Positions 53,924-62,578 are shown, counted from the stretch's first letter. The stretch: 64,000 nucleotides of DNA from Actinopolyspora erythraea (GCF_002263515.1 NZ_CP022752.1:1922001-1986000), one strand, 5' to 3'. A program made the numbers and translations. The notes: generated by a model not told the origin, from the sequence alone.

Positions 53924-53942
53924 AGCATACCGACTAGCCGGT
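53924..53942 (-). promoter_or_regulatory. Promoter of the HAD-led operon with TetR-type operator variant (site 4)
   Basis: On the minus strand the -10 TATGCT (53924-53929) is overlapped by a palindrome whose core is ACCGACTAGCCGGT (53929-53942), flanked by GCAT/ATGC. It keeps the ACCG...CGGT arms of sites 1-3 with a different centre. A repressor bound here would block RNA polymerase. Confidence 0.65.
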
Positions 53943-54228
53943 ATGCTGACCAGAGCACAGCCCTGATGAAGTGTTCCGCCGTGTCGAGGGTAGCGACTTC
54001 GGAACGTGGCCTCATCCGATGTCTCGGTAACGTAGCTCACACGCGAACGGGGGAAAAACGAAGATCCCTCGGGTGGCGGAGTGTGCGAACTGTGCGTGTT
54101 GTCTATCCGCTGAAAGCGTGACTCCGCTCGGCCGGTTACTGCTGTTTTTCGGTGAAATCTTTTCTTTGATTCTATCACGGGTCGTATTCTGTTTCGGATC
54201 TGTCTTTCGAAGGGCGAGGGGAGCGTTA
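53943..54228. other. AT-rich intergenic stretch between HAD operon and secreted-protein gene
   Basis: No gene is supported. About 54130-54235 is clearly richer in A/T than the rest of the window (for example GCTGTTTTTCGGTGAAATC), which suits a divergent promoter region. It leads into the promoter at 54229. Confidence 0.5.
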
Positions 54229-54260
54229 TTGACGAAAAGGCCTACTGGTCGGTAGATACT
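54229..54260 (+). promoter_or_regulatory. Promoter of the secreted-protein gene with operator-like site (site 5)
   Basis: TTGACG (54229-54234) is followed by CTACTGGTCGGTAG (54242-54255) and a TAGATACT -10-like stretch. The 10-bp ACTGGTCGGT is identical to the right part of site 1, so this is a possible weaker or half site for the same regulator. Confidence 0.5.
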
Positions 54261-54325
54261 TTGGTTGCCGCGCGGTATTCCAGACGGAATCCACGTGTTC
54301 GACAACAATTTTCGAGGTGGTACCA

Positions 54326-54967
54326 ATGGCAACGTCGATTCGTTCGGGCGGAGCGCGCTTATTGGCGGCGGCGGCTTTCGCTATCGCCCCCGTGGTGGCT
54401 TTCGCCCAGCCCGCCGCTGCGGAAAGCTTCTCGCACAACTTCGAGTGCTCCGGCGACTCCCCGCTCGGCGCGCAGGAATTCAGCTACCAGCAGGACTCGG
54501 AGGTCACGGCTCCGGCCAGCGTCGCTCCGGGCGAGCAGTTCCAGATCGTCATCGATCCGGCCGTCAACACCGTGCCCACGGAGGTCAACGGCTTCGGCGT
54601 GGAGCAGATCGACGGTCTGGACCTCAAGCTGCCGATCCCGGAGAACGCCACCCACGTCTCGACCACCCAGAGCGGTGGCTCCAACCTCGGCAGCCCGGCA
54701 CCCACGATCGACGTCAGTGACGGGATCGCCACACTGCACGTTTCCGGGCCGATTTCCGGCGGGGCGGAGTTCGAGCTGCCCACCGTGACCGCCACCCTGC
54801 AGGCGGGCGATTCCGGTGCGATCGAAACCCACCTCTACGGTGACAGCTACGACAATCCGGGACTCACGTTCAACGCACAGGTCTCCTCTATTCTCGGAAG
54901 CATCGACGTCCCCACTAGTTGCTATCCGTCCCCCAACCCTGTGCTGACCACCACCAACATCAGCTGA
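54326..54967 (+). CDS. Secreted protein of unknown function
   Basis: The 213-residue precursor has a clear Sec signal peptide (Arg-rich start, LLAAAAFAIAPVVAFAQPAAA, cleavage near residue 33). The mature part, about 180 residues, is acidic, Ser/Thr-rich and predicted beta-rich, with two Cys (near the start and end) that could form a disulfide. It resembles small exported immunoglobulin-like or lipid-binding proteins of mycobacteria in general character, but I do not recognise the family. ATG 54326 follows GAGGTGG. It has its own promoter with operator-like site 5 and a strong terminator. Confidence 0.8.
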   Translation: MATSIRSGGARLLAAAAFAIAPVVAFAQPAAAESFSHNFECSGDSPLGAQEFSYQQDSEVTAPASVAPGEQFQIVIDPAVNTVPTEVNGFGVEQIDGLDLKLPIPENATHVSTTQSGGSNLGSPAPTIDVSDGIATLHVSGPISGGAEFELPTVTATLQAGDSGAIETHLYGDSYDNPGLTFNAQVSSILGSIDVPTSCYPSPNPVLTTTNIS

Positions 54968-54974
54968 CACGAAA

Positions 54975-55010
54975 AAACTGGAGGGCTTTCCGCGGAAAGC
55001 CCTCCAGTTT
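54975..55010. terminator. Bidirectional terminator, perfect 17-bp stem
   Basis: AAACTGGAGGGCTTTCC (54975-54991) pairs perfectly with 54994-55010 and has A-rich and T-containing flanks. It lies between the converging secreted-protein and choline oxidase genes. Confidence 0.9.
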
Positions 55011-55036
55011 CGTTTCCGGCCGGGCCGGAAGTGGCG

Positions 55037-56593
55037 TCAGGCGGCGTCCTCCTTGAGCATGTCGGAACATTTCTCGCCGATCGCCATGGTGGTGATGTTC
55101 GGGTTGACCGCCACCAGGAAGGGCATCGCCGACGCGTCGGCCACCCGCAGACCGTGCACACCCTTCACCCGCAGCCGGGCGTCCAGCGGCGCGTTCGGGT
55201 CGTCTCCCATCGGAACCGAGGCCGCCGGGTGGTACACCGTGTTGTGCGTGGCACGGAGGTAGTCGGCGATCTCGTCGTCGGAGCGCACGTCCGGGCCGGG
55301 GTGCAGCTCGGCCCCCGCCCACTCGCGCATCGCGGGCTGCCCCACGATCTCGCGTGCCAGCTTGATGCCGTGAGTCATCACCCGGATGTCGTGTGGATCC
55401 GTGAAGTACCGGGGGTCCACGGCCGGCTTGTCCCGGAAGTCCCTGCTGCGCAGCCGCACCGTTCCCACCGAGCGGCTCCGCGTCACGTTCGGAGTCAGGC
55501 AGAACCCGTTCTCGGTGCTGGGGTAGCCCTGGCGCACGGTGTGCATGTCGAACGGCACCGAACCGAAGTGGAACATCAGGTCGGGCCGGTCCAGCCCAGG
55601 CTCGGTGGTCGTGAAGATGCCGATCTCCCACCACTGGGTGGAGTCCTGCACCATGGGCTTGGCGGCGTCCCAGCCGATGACTCCCTCGGGGTGATCCTGC
55701 AGGTTGGAACCCACGCCGGGCGAGTCGACCAGCACGTCGACCCCGACCGAACGCAGGTGCTCGGCCGGACCGATGCCGGACAGCATCAGCAGTTTCGGGG
55801 TGTCGATGGCCCCGGAGCTCAGCACGACCTCCCGGCGGGCGGTGACCCGCTTGGTCCGGAGGCCGTCGGGGGCCAGGTAGTCCACGCCGGTGGCTCGGTT
55901 CCCGTCGAAGACCACCTGCTTCGCCCTGGCGTCGGTACGCACCTGCAGGTTCGGACGGTTGCCCATGATCGGATGCAGGTACGACACCGAGGAGGACGCC
56001 CGCGTGCCGTCCTCGCGGGCGTTGATCTGGAACCAGTTGGCACCGTGGGTGACCGTCCGACCCGAGTTGAACTCCGTGATCGGGATGCCGGTCTGCTCAC
56101 AGGCCTGGAGCAGCGCACTGCCGCAGGGATCGTGCGGCGGGACGTTGCGTAGCCGCACGGGACCCTCGTGGCCGTGGTGCTCTCCCGGCGACTCGTTGTT
56201 CTCCAACCTGCGGTACAGCGGGAAGACGTCCGCGGCGCCCCAGCCCGTGGCACCCATCGACTCCCACTCGTCGAGGTCCTCGGCCGGAGCCCAGAAGGCG
56301 ATGCAGGAGTTGTGCGAGGAGCAGCCGCCGAGCACTTTCGCCCGTGCGTGTCGCATGAACGAGTTGCCGCTCTCCTGCGGTTCGATCGGGTAGTCCCAGT
56401 CGAATCCGGACTCCAACAGCGACATCCACTGCTTCAGCTCCAGGACCTCGCGCTTGTCCTCGTCGGTGGGGCCCGCTTCCAGCAGGCACACCGTGACCTC
56501 CGGGTCCTCCGACAGTCGTGCGGCGAGTGCGGCACCTCCACTGCCGCCACCCACGACGACGTAGTCGAAAGCGGTCGCCTCATCGCTCATCAT
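55037..56593 (-). CDS. codA: Choline oxidase (GMC oxidoreductase)
   Basis: The 518-residue flavoenzyme oxidises choline to betaine aldehyde and on to glycine betaine. It has the FAD-binding YVVVGGGSGGAALAARL near residue 11, the GGCSSHNSCIAFWAP segment with His94, the residue that links FAD covalently in the Arthrobacter enzyme, and YHPAASVPMG plus NPNITTMAIG with the catalytic His and Asn. The close match to the choline-oxidase signature favours oxidase over BetA dehydrogenase. ATG 56593 and ATG 56590 are adjacent, with GGAG upstream. It follows the aldehyde dehydrogenase gene by about 200 nt. Confidence 0.9.
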   Translation of the reverse strand: MMSDEATAFDYVVVGGGSGGAALAARLSEDPEVTVCLLEAGPTDEDKREVLELKQWMSLLESGFDWDYPIEPQESGNSFMRHARAKVLGGCSSHNSCIAFWAPAEDLDEWESMGATGWGAADVFPLYRRLENNESPGEHHGHEGPVRLRNVPPHDPCGSALLQACEQTGIPITEFNSGRTVTHGANWFQINAREDGTRASSSVSYLHPIMGNRPNLQVRTDARAKQVVFDGNRATGVDYLAPDGLRTKRVTARREVVLSSGAIDTPKLLMLSGIGPAEHLRSVGVDVLVDSPGVGSNLQDHPEGVIGWDAAKPMVQDSTQWWEIGIFTTTEPGLDRPDLMFHFGSVPFDMHTVRQGYPSTENGFCLTPNVTRSRSVGTVRLRSRDFRDKPAVDPRYFTDPHDIRVMTHGIKLAREIVGQPAMREWAGAELHPGPDVRSDDEIADYLRATHNTVYHPAASVPMGDDPNAPLDARLRVKGVHGLRVADASAMPFLVAVNPNITTMAIGEKCSDMLKEDAA

Positions 56594-56797
56594 TGCTCTC
56601 CTGTTCTGTGCGCGCCGCCGTGATCCGCCCGGGACGGAACCGGAGCCACGGACGGCCCGGAACTCACCGTCTAGCCCTCGGCGGGCAGCGCCACGGGCGT
56701 CGGCGTCGGGACTCGAAGTGGTTGCGGATCGGTGGGCGAGCAGTGCGCTCGCAGCCCGTTGCTCGCCCGCCGTGAGCCGGTGCCTGGCGGCCGGACC

Positions 56798-58345
56798 TCA
56801 CGCGTTCGAGTCAGGTCCGGCGAACCAGTACTGCGGGCCGGGGCGGAGGTTCTGGTAAACGTGCTTGGCCTCCTGGTACTCCCGGAGCCCGCCGCCACCG
56901 AGCTCCCGCCCGATGCCGGACTGCTTGAAACCGCCCCACTCGGCCTGGGGCAGGTAGGGGTGGAAGTCGTTGATCCACACGGTGCCGTGCCGCAGTTTCC
57001 CGGCCACTCGCTGCGCCTTGCTCACGTCCGAGGTGAACACCGCACCGGCCAGTCCGTAGTGCGTCTCGTTCGCGATGCGCACAGCGTCGTCCTCGTCGTG
57101 GAACCGTTCCACGGTCAGTACCGGACCGAAGGACTCCTCGGTCACGGCGGTCGAGCCCTGCCGCACCTCGTCGAGCACGGTGGGGAGGTAGAAGTAGCCG
57201 GACTCCAGCCCGGTTTCCTTCGGCCGTGCTCCGCCGGTGCGCAGCACCGCCCCCTCGGCCGTCGAACGCGCCACGTAGTCCTCGACCTTGGCGCGGTGCT
57301 CGGCGGAGATCAGCGGTCCGGTCTCGGCCGTCTCGTCGAAGGGGCCGCCGAGTTTGATCAGTTCGGCGCGCCGCACGATCTCGTCGACCAGGGCGTCGTG
57401 GATCTCGTCCTGCACGATCAGTCGGGCGCCCGCGGAGCAGACCTGGCCGGAGTGCAGGAAGATGGCGGTCAGCGCGTAGTCCACGGCGGTCTCGAAGTCC
57501 GCGTCGGCGAACACCACGTTCGGGTTCTTCCCGCCCAGTTCGAGGGCGACCCGCTTCACGGTCGCGGCCGCCGAGGCGGCGATGGCCCGTCCGGTCTGCA
57601 GGCCGCCGGTGAACGAGACCAGGTCGACGTCGGGGTGCTCGGCCAGCGGCGCCCCGGTCTCGGCGCCGTTGCCGAGTACCAGGTTGCCAACTCCCGCCGG
57701 CATTCCCGCTTCCCGGAGGGCGCGCATCAGCAGCATCGCGGTGCTCGGGGTCAGCTCGCTCGGCTTGAGCACGAAGGTGTTGCCGGCCGCGAGCGCGGGA
57801 GCGACCTTCCAGGCCACCTGCAGCAGCGGGAAGTTCCAGGGGGTGATCAGGCCGCACACGCCGACGGGTTCGTAGTCGACCCTGCTGATGGCCTCGGTGG
57901 AACCGGTGTTGACGACGTGTCCGGCGTCGGTTCCGGCGATCTTGCCGTAGTAGCGGAAGCACGCGGCGATGTCGTCCATGTCGTAACCGCTTTCGACCAG
58001 CCGCTTGCCGGTGTCCAGCGATTCGGCCCGTGCGAACTCCTGCCGGTCGCGCACCAGGATGTCGCTCACCCGCAGCAGCAGGTCCCCGCGTTCCCAGGGC
58101 GAGGTCGCCGACCACGTTCCCTCGTCGAAAGCGGCCCTGGCGGCCGCGATCGCACGCTCGGTGTCGGTGCGGTCCCCCTCCGAGACCGTGATGACGGGGG
58201 AACCGTCGGCGGGGCAGCGGATCTCGCGGGTTCTCCCGGCCGAGGCCGCCTGCCACACACCATCGATGAACAGGGTGCCCGAGGCGGTCGGATCTCCTGT
58301 GCGTGTGCTGACCGACTCGTTCGGCGGGGCGTGGGTCTGCGACAT
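56798..58345 (-). CDS. betB: Betaine-aldehyde dehydrogenase
   Basis: The 515-residue NAD(P)-dependent aldehyde dehydrogenase has ITPWNFPLLQVAWKVAPALAAGN, LELGGKNPNVVFADAD with the general-base Glu, and GQVCSAGARL with the nucleophile Cys. It would convert betaine aldehyde to the osmoprotectant glycine betaine, as supported by the adjacent choline oxidase and divergent TetR gene. ATG 58345 has AGGGA upstream; the longer open frame is not family-like. Other small aldehydes are possible substrates. Confidence 0.9.
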   Translation of the reverse strand: MSQTHAPPNESVSTRTGDPTASGTLFIDGVWQAASAGRTREIRCPADGSPVITVSEGDRTDTERAIAAARAAFDEGTWSATSPWERGDLLLRVSDILVRDRQEFARAESLDTGKRLVESGYDMDDIAACFRYYGKIAGTDAGHVVNTGSTEAISRVDYEPVGVCGLITPWNFPLLQVAWKVAPALAAGNTFVLKPSELTPSTAMLLMRALREAGMPAGVGNLVLGNGAETGAPLAEHPDVDLVSFTGGLQTGRAIAASAAATVKRVALELGGKNPNVVFADADFETAVDYALTAIFLHSGQVCSAGARLIVQDEIHDALVDEIVRRAELIKLGGPFDETAETGPLISAEHRAKVEDYVARSTAEGAVLRTGGARPKETGLESGYFYLPTVLDEVRQGSTAVTEESFGPVLTVERFHDEDDAVRIANETHYGLAGAVFTSDVSKAQRVAGKLRHGTVWINDFHPYLPQAEWGGFKQSGIGRELGGGGLREYQEAKHVYQNLRPGPQYWFAGPDSNA

Positions 58346-58816
58346 AGTGAGTTTCCCTGTCGAGGCTGCTTGCTTGTTCACCGGACCGTGCTTCACCCGG
58401 CCGCCGGGCCCCGTGACCGGGAACGCCGGGCGGAGTCACGGGGGCGGGGCGGGCCCGACCCTCGCGTGTCCGTCGTGCCGGGATCGGCGGGCAGTTCTCG
58501 TCGTGGTGCGGCTGTCCGGTGCGGTCACCGTTCCCGTGGTCGCGCGCCCGGCGGGCCGGGCGGCACGCGTCTCGACGGCTGCCGGGGCCGAACTCTAGCA
58601 GTTTTTGTGTACAGATGTACACATACTTGTTCCGGTGGTGGCCCGACTCATCTTTGTCGAGGCTGTGACCAGGGAACAAATGGAATTCGTGAGGTAGGTC
58701 GCATCGCCGTTCCGGGGGTTCGTGGCAAGGTGTGATCCGCTCGAAGGGCCGGAACCGCCGAGGTGTTCCGGTGGGCACCAGCTGTGATCGAACCGACGGA
58801 GGGCGCACGAGAGGCG
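58346..58816. other. Divergent promoter region of betB and the TetR gene
   Basis: No gene is supported in this 471-bp stretch. It contains an 18-bp palindrome (58606-58623) and, just left of it, a minus-strand -10-like TAGAGT (58592-58597), which would give betB a leader of about 240 nt. Confidence 0.5.
58606..58623. promoter_or_regulatory. 18-bp operator-like palindrome between betB and TetR gene
   Basis: TGTGTACAGATGTACACA has 8-bp arms that are perfect complements around GA. It lies next to promoter-like sequences in the divergent region and is the best candidate binding site of the TetR protein encoded at 58817. Confidence 0.72.
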
Positions 58817-59428
58817 ATGACCACGACGGACTCCGAGTCGCTCCGCGCGGCGGCCGACGAGCGGCGGGGCAGGAACGGCGGCTCGCGCAAGGACCCGGGG
58901 CGGCGTGAGCGGATCGCCAGGGCGGCGATCGGCGTTGTCGCCGAACGTGGCATCGAGAAGGTCACCCATCGTGCCGTGGCCGCCGCCGCGGGTGTTCCGC
59001 TCGGTTCCACCACCTACCATTTCGCCACACTGGACGATCTGCTCGCGATGGCGCTGCGTCAGGCGGCCCAGGACAACGTCGCGGAACTGCGCGAGTGGGC
59101 GGAGGGCATGGACTCCGGTGTCGATCTGCCCGCGGTGTTGACCGACCTGGTGCTGCGCTACCTCGGCCCCGAGCGGGAACGTACCGTGGTGGAGCACGAA
59201 CTCTACGTCGCCGCGCTGCACCGGCCGGCCCTGCGCTCCGCCAGCACCGAGTGGGACGCGGCGTTGCGTGACCTTTTCACCGCCTACACCGACGAGGTGT
59301 CGGGCAAGATGCTCGCGGCCGTGTTCTGCGGTCTGCTGTGGCAGGGAGTCGTTCGCGAACCGCTACCAGATCGCGACGAGATCGAGATGATCTTCCGGCG
59401 TGCCATCGGCGGCAACTGTTCCGGCTGA
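58817..59428 (+). CDS. TetR-family regulator (BetI-like)
   Basis: The 203-residue protein has a TetR helix-turn-helix (RRERIARAAIGVVAERGIEKVTHRAVAAAAGVPLGSTTYHFATLDDLL, about 31-78) and a C-terminal regulatory domain. It is divergent from the choline-betaine genes and probably represses them, in the manner of BetI. ATG 58817 has GAGAGG 5 nt upstream; GTG 58763 would add 18 residues. The gap 59429-59697 downstream holds no supported gene. Confidence 0.85.
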   Translation: MTTTDSESLRAAADERRGRNGGSRKDPGRRERIARAAIGVVAERGIEKVTHRAVAAAAGVPLGSTTYHFATLDDLLAMALRQAAQDNVAELREWAEGMDSGVDLPAVLTDLVLRYLGPERERTVVEHELYVAALHRPALRSASTEWDAALRDLFTAYTDEVSGKMLAAVFCGLLWQGVVREPLPDRDEIEMIFRRAIGGNCSG

Positions 59429-59697
59429 TCCTGTTGCCTCGTATTGTCCGGCACGACACCGGAGGGTTACCCGTTTTTTCGCCCTGGCCGTTGATTGTGT
59501 CGCTCGTTGGTGTGGACAATGTTCGGAAGCGATCCGTTCGACACCGTGTGCACAGTGCGATGTGAACCGTCCGTAGTTCAGTCGGCCGGCGGACATCGCG
59601 GGACGCGTTTCGGGTGTACAACGGAAACTGCCGCGTCGGGGGCGTGGCTCGCTCCAACCGCGTGCAACCACTGAGTGATCAGGGATGGGGTGAGACC

Positions 59698-60693
59698 GTG
59701 GGGCACAATGACAGCCGTGAGCTCGTGCCGCTGAAGTCGGATTTCGATGTCGTGTGGCGAGGATTCCGACGTTCGCAGGTGCAGTTCTACATTCAGCAGA
59801 CCGAGGCCGAGGTCCGGATGCTGACCGAGGACCGCGATTCCGCGCTCAGTCAGGTCTCGGATCTCAACGCGCAGCTCGAACAGGCGCGTGCTGAGATCGA
59901 CTCGCTGCGCAGGCAACTGGACGATGTCTGCCGTACACCGGTCGAGGAGACGGCGCTCTCGGACCGGTTACGCCGGATGGTGCAACTCGCCAACGACGAG
60001 GCCGCCGAGATCATCGCCTCGGCCCGCGCGACCGCCGAGCACGAGTGGTCACGTTCGGAGCAGGCCGCCTCCGAACTGCGTGCCAGGTACGAGAGCCTGG
60101 TGGCCGAGGCGGACGAGTGGCGGCAGCAGGCGCAGGACCAGCGGCAGCAGGCCCTGGAACAGACCAGCCGTGAGATCGAGCGAATGGCCGACGAGGCCGA
60201 GCAGCACCGACGCAGGCTGGACCGGGACGCCGAACAGCGGCGCAACGAGATCGAGCGCGACTTCGAGATCTCGATGGCGGCACGTCGCCAGGAGGCCATG
60301 CGGGAACTGGCCGAACGTGACCGCGCCAGCAGGCAGGAGGCCGAGCGTCGGATCAGCGAGGCCGCTGCCGAGGCGGAGCGGCGCACCAAGCGAGCCAACG
60401 AGCAGGTCGAGGCCATGCGGGCGCTGCGTCGCAACATGGCCGAGCAGGTCAGGGCGGGACAGCAGTTGCTCAATGAGGCGGAGCCGTTCCTGGCCGCTTC
60501 GGTGACCGGGACCGAGTCCGAACAGGCCGATGCCTACGCGCTGGTGGGTACCGAGGAGACCTCGGAAGAGGTCCGGGCCGAACCGGTGGAGCTGCCCAGG
60601 CAGCGTGCGGTCGCCCAGAGCTCGGACGCCCCGGCGGACGGGGAGAGCACGGTGCTGTCCGGCGCCTCCGGTGCGCAGGGCGGGACGAGCTGA
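59698..60693 (+). CDS. DivIVA-like coiled-coil protein
   Basis: The 331-residue protein starts with a DivIVA-type segment (LVPLKSDFDVVWRGFRRSQVQFYIQQTEAEV, about 9-40). A long coiled coil rich in Gln, Glu, Arg and Ala follows (about 40-275), then an acidic disordered tail. Such proteins assemble on curved membrane and organise polar growth or septation in actinomycetes; this one is shorter than Wag31-like DivIVA variants with two coiled coils and nearer to the FilP/Scy-associated group. GTG 59698 is behind GGGGTGAG. Its partners are not in the window. Confidence 0.8.
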   Translation: MGHNDSRELVPLKSDFDVVWRGFRRSQVQFYIQQTEAEVRMLTEDRDSALSQVSDLNAQLEQARAEIDSLRRQLDDVCRTPVEETALSDRLRRMVQLANDEAAEIIASARATAEHEWSRSEQAASELRARYESLVAEADEWRQQAQDQRQQALEQTSREIERMADEAEQHRRRLDRDAEQRRNEIERDFEISMAARRQEAMRELAERDRASRQEAERRISEAAAEAERRTKRANEQVEAMRALRRNMAEQVRAGQQLLNEAEPFLAASVTGTESEQADAYALVGTEETSEEVRAEPVELPRQRAVAQSSDAPADGESTVLSGASGAQGGTS

Positions 60694-61334
60694 GCGGTTC
60701 AGCACCCGCCCACCATGGAACGGCCCTTCCGCCTGTCCCGGCGGGGTGGGGACGGGCCCTCGTGGGAAACACCGGTGTGCTGATTCGGCTCGCACGGTGT
60801 GCGGTGCCCGCTCTCGGTACTTCCGGAACGGGCACCGGGCACGTGCGACCAGCGGCGCGCTCGGTGTTCGGATGCCGTGTGGTGTGACCGTCGTTGGTTC
60901 CCGGCGAGTCCGTCCCGGCCCGGCGGGACTGGGTATCCCGACGTTTCGAGGGTGCTCGTCTCGTTGCGGGCTGGAACGGTCCCGGTGCGCGAGCTCGTGC
61001 CCGGCACCGGAGCAGCGGCGAGCACGCCGCGATGCCGCGAGCGGACCCGCCGCTAGGGTGCCGAGGGGAGCGGTGACCGCGTGCCGCCGGCGGGGACACC
61101 GTCGTGGATCCACCGTTCCAGGCCGTGCGCGCGGTGGAGCCAGGCCGGTACGACTCGGCACCGCCCCCGTGGAACGCCCACGCCATCACCTCTCGCGGTG
61201 ACCGGGCTCGGGCACCTCGCCCGCCGCGGCGATGGGCTGGCGTTCGACACGAGGTGTTCGTCCACCGGCCGATGACCGGCGGCCCCGGACGTGGGGTTCC
61301 GCCGCGCCTCGGCCTCGCGGAGCGCGGTGGTCGC
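60694..61334. other. 641-bp interval without a supported gene
   Basis: Right after the DivIVA-like gene are short GC-rich hairpins suitable for termination. Open frames in the rest of this interval lack ribosome-binding sites, family motifs and good codon bias. The most gene-like is a plus-strand frame from 61104 that runs antisense into the SixA-like gene, which argues against it. Confidence 0.45.
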
Positions 61335-61835
61335 TCAGGACGTTCCCGACCGGCGCGGTGTGACGTGCGTCTCCAGCCGGGCCCAGCCGCCGCCCGCCTC
61401 GTTCCACTCCCCGGAGGCGCGCAGCACGGCGATGCCCGAGGTCTTGAGCTCGACAGTCGTGCCGCTCAGCAGTGCGACCAGTTCCTCCAATCCGGGATTG
61501 TGCGCGATCAGCAGCGCGTGGTGGTCCTCGGCGGGGAGGTCGTGCACCACCTCGAGCAGCTCCCCCGTGCCCCCGCCGTAGAGCCTCGGATCGTACTCGA
61601 CCCTCGGGGGCCCGGCGAGTTCCGGAAGCAGCAGTTCTCCGGTCTGCCGCGCCCGCGTCGCCGTGGAGCAGCGGACGAGGTCGACAGGTTCTTCGTGCTC
61701 GCGCAGCCATTCACCCGCCAGCGGGGCCTCGTTCCGGCCGCGTGCGGCGAGCGGTCGGTCGTGGTCGGCACCGGCGACGGTGCGATCCGACTTGGCGTGC
61801 CGAACCAGGACGAGTCCGCGTGATCGGTCCCGCAT
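61335..61835 (-). CDS. SixA-like histidine phosphatase
   Basis: The 166-residue protein belongs to the histidine-phosphatase superfamily, SixA branch. The active-site motif LVLVRHAKSD (RHxK type) is at residues 7-16 and the second His is in LLIAHNPGLEEL. SixA removes phosphate from histidine in phosphotransfer proteins, but many actinobacterial members act on small phosphate esters or nucleotides. ATG 61835 has GGGAG upstream. It is followed upstream by the DUF2237 gene on the same strand, about 90 nt away. Confidence 0.9.
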   Translation of the reverse strand: MRDRSRGLVLVRHAKSDRTVAGADHDRPLAARGRNEAPLAGEWLREHEEPVDLVRCSTATRARQTGELLLPELAGPPRVEYDPRLYGGGTGELLEVVHDLPAEDHHALLIAHNPGLEELVALLSGTTVELKTSGIAVLRASGEWNEAGGGWARLETHVTPRRSGTS

Positions 61836-61928
61836 CGTCCGATGCTCCCTTCTCGGTCGAGGGGCCTTCGAGTGCTCGTGCACGACGGCGGTGGGCCTTG
61901 TCTCCCGGGCCTCCCGCCTCGGTGGGAC

Positions 61929-62321
61929 TCAGCTCAACGCGCTCGGGTCCGCGGGGACGTCCACGGCGTGCTCGCGCAGCACCTCCAGTGCGACGACCTC
62001 GACGGCGCGTTCGTGCGTGGCCGCCAGCACGACGGGAGGAGCCACCCCGGCGCGGTACGCCTCCAGCCAGCGGGAGGCGCAGACGCACCAGCGGTCGCCC
62101 GGCTGCAGGCCGGGGAAACCGAACTGGGGCAGCGCGGCCGTGAGGTCGTTGCCCGACTCGCGCTGCTGTTCCAGGAACTCCTTGGTGACCACCGCGCACA
62201 CCGAGTGGTTTCCGGTGTCCTCCGGTCCGCTCGCGCAGCAACCGTCGCGGTAGAAGCCTGTCAGGGGATCGGTTCCGCACTCTTCGAGGGGCTCGCCGAG
62301 GACGTTGCGCTCGTTGCTCAT
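61929..62321 (-). CDS. DUF2237 family protein
   Basis: The 130-residue protein matches DUF2237 along its whole length: NVLGEPLEECGTDPLTGFYRDGCC, HSVCAVVTKEFLEQQRESGNDL, and GLQPGDRWCVCASRWLEA with conserved Cys residues. The function of the family is not known. It is short, soluble and probably cytoplasmic. It stands just upstream of the SixA-like gene on the same strand. Confidence 0.9.
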   Translation of the reverse strand: MSNERNVLGEPLEECGTDPLTGFYRDGCCASGPEDTGNHSVCAVVTKEFLEQQRESGNDLTAALPQFGFPGLQPGDRWCVCASRWLEAYRAGVAPPVVLAATHERAVEVVALEVLREHAVDVPADPSALS

Positions 62322-62578
62322 ACCCCCAGGATGGCAGCCGACGCGACATGGATCACCGGTGCTTCGGAACTCCGGCGACGGGGGATAGGCTCGTCGTGGT
62401 GTGGTTCGGACCTCGCTGCCGCCGTTCCACGGCGACGAGCGTCGACGCGGCGAATCGATTTGGACACGTGGAGTGACGTATCGGTTCGTCGGCTACTACC
62501 TACGGGGGCAATCTAGGTAGTCGTGTACGTGTTTTCCGGTGGTTACGTGCACGCTGAGTGCTGGGAGTCTGGGGACTC
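62322..62578. promoter_or_regulatory. Divergent promoter region with an inverted repeat before the GH25 gene
   Basis: The DUF2237 and GH25 genes diverge from this 257-bp interval. ACTACCTA (62495-62502) pairs with TAGGTAGT (62514-62521) around an 11-nt loop, 58 nt before the GH25 start. It could be an operator or a leader RNA hairpin; I cannot assign it to a known riboswitch. Confidence 0.45.

Noticed and set aside
61104..61823. Plus-strand frame of about 239 codons downstream of the DivIVA-like gene.
   Set aside because: Most of it is antisense to the SixA-like gene, whose active-site motifs are clear; no ribosome-binding site and no similarity pattern.
62480..62578. c-di-AMP (ydaO) riboswitch before the GH25 gene.
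   Set aside because: Such riboswitches precede wall-hydrolase genes in actinobacteria, but I could not find the conserved blocks; only a short inverted repeat is present.
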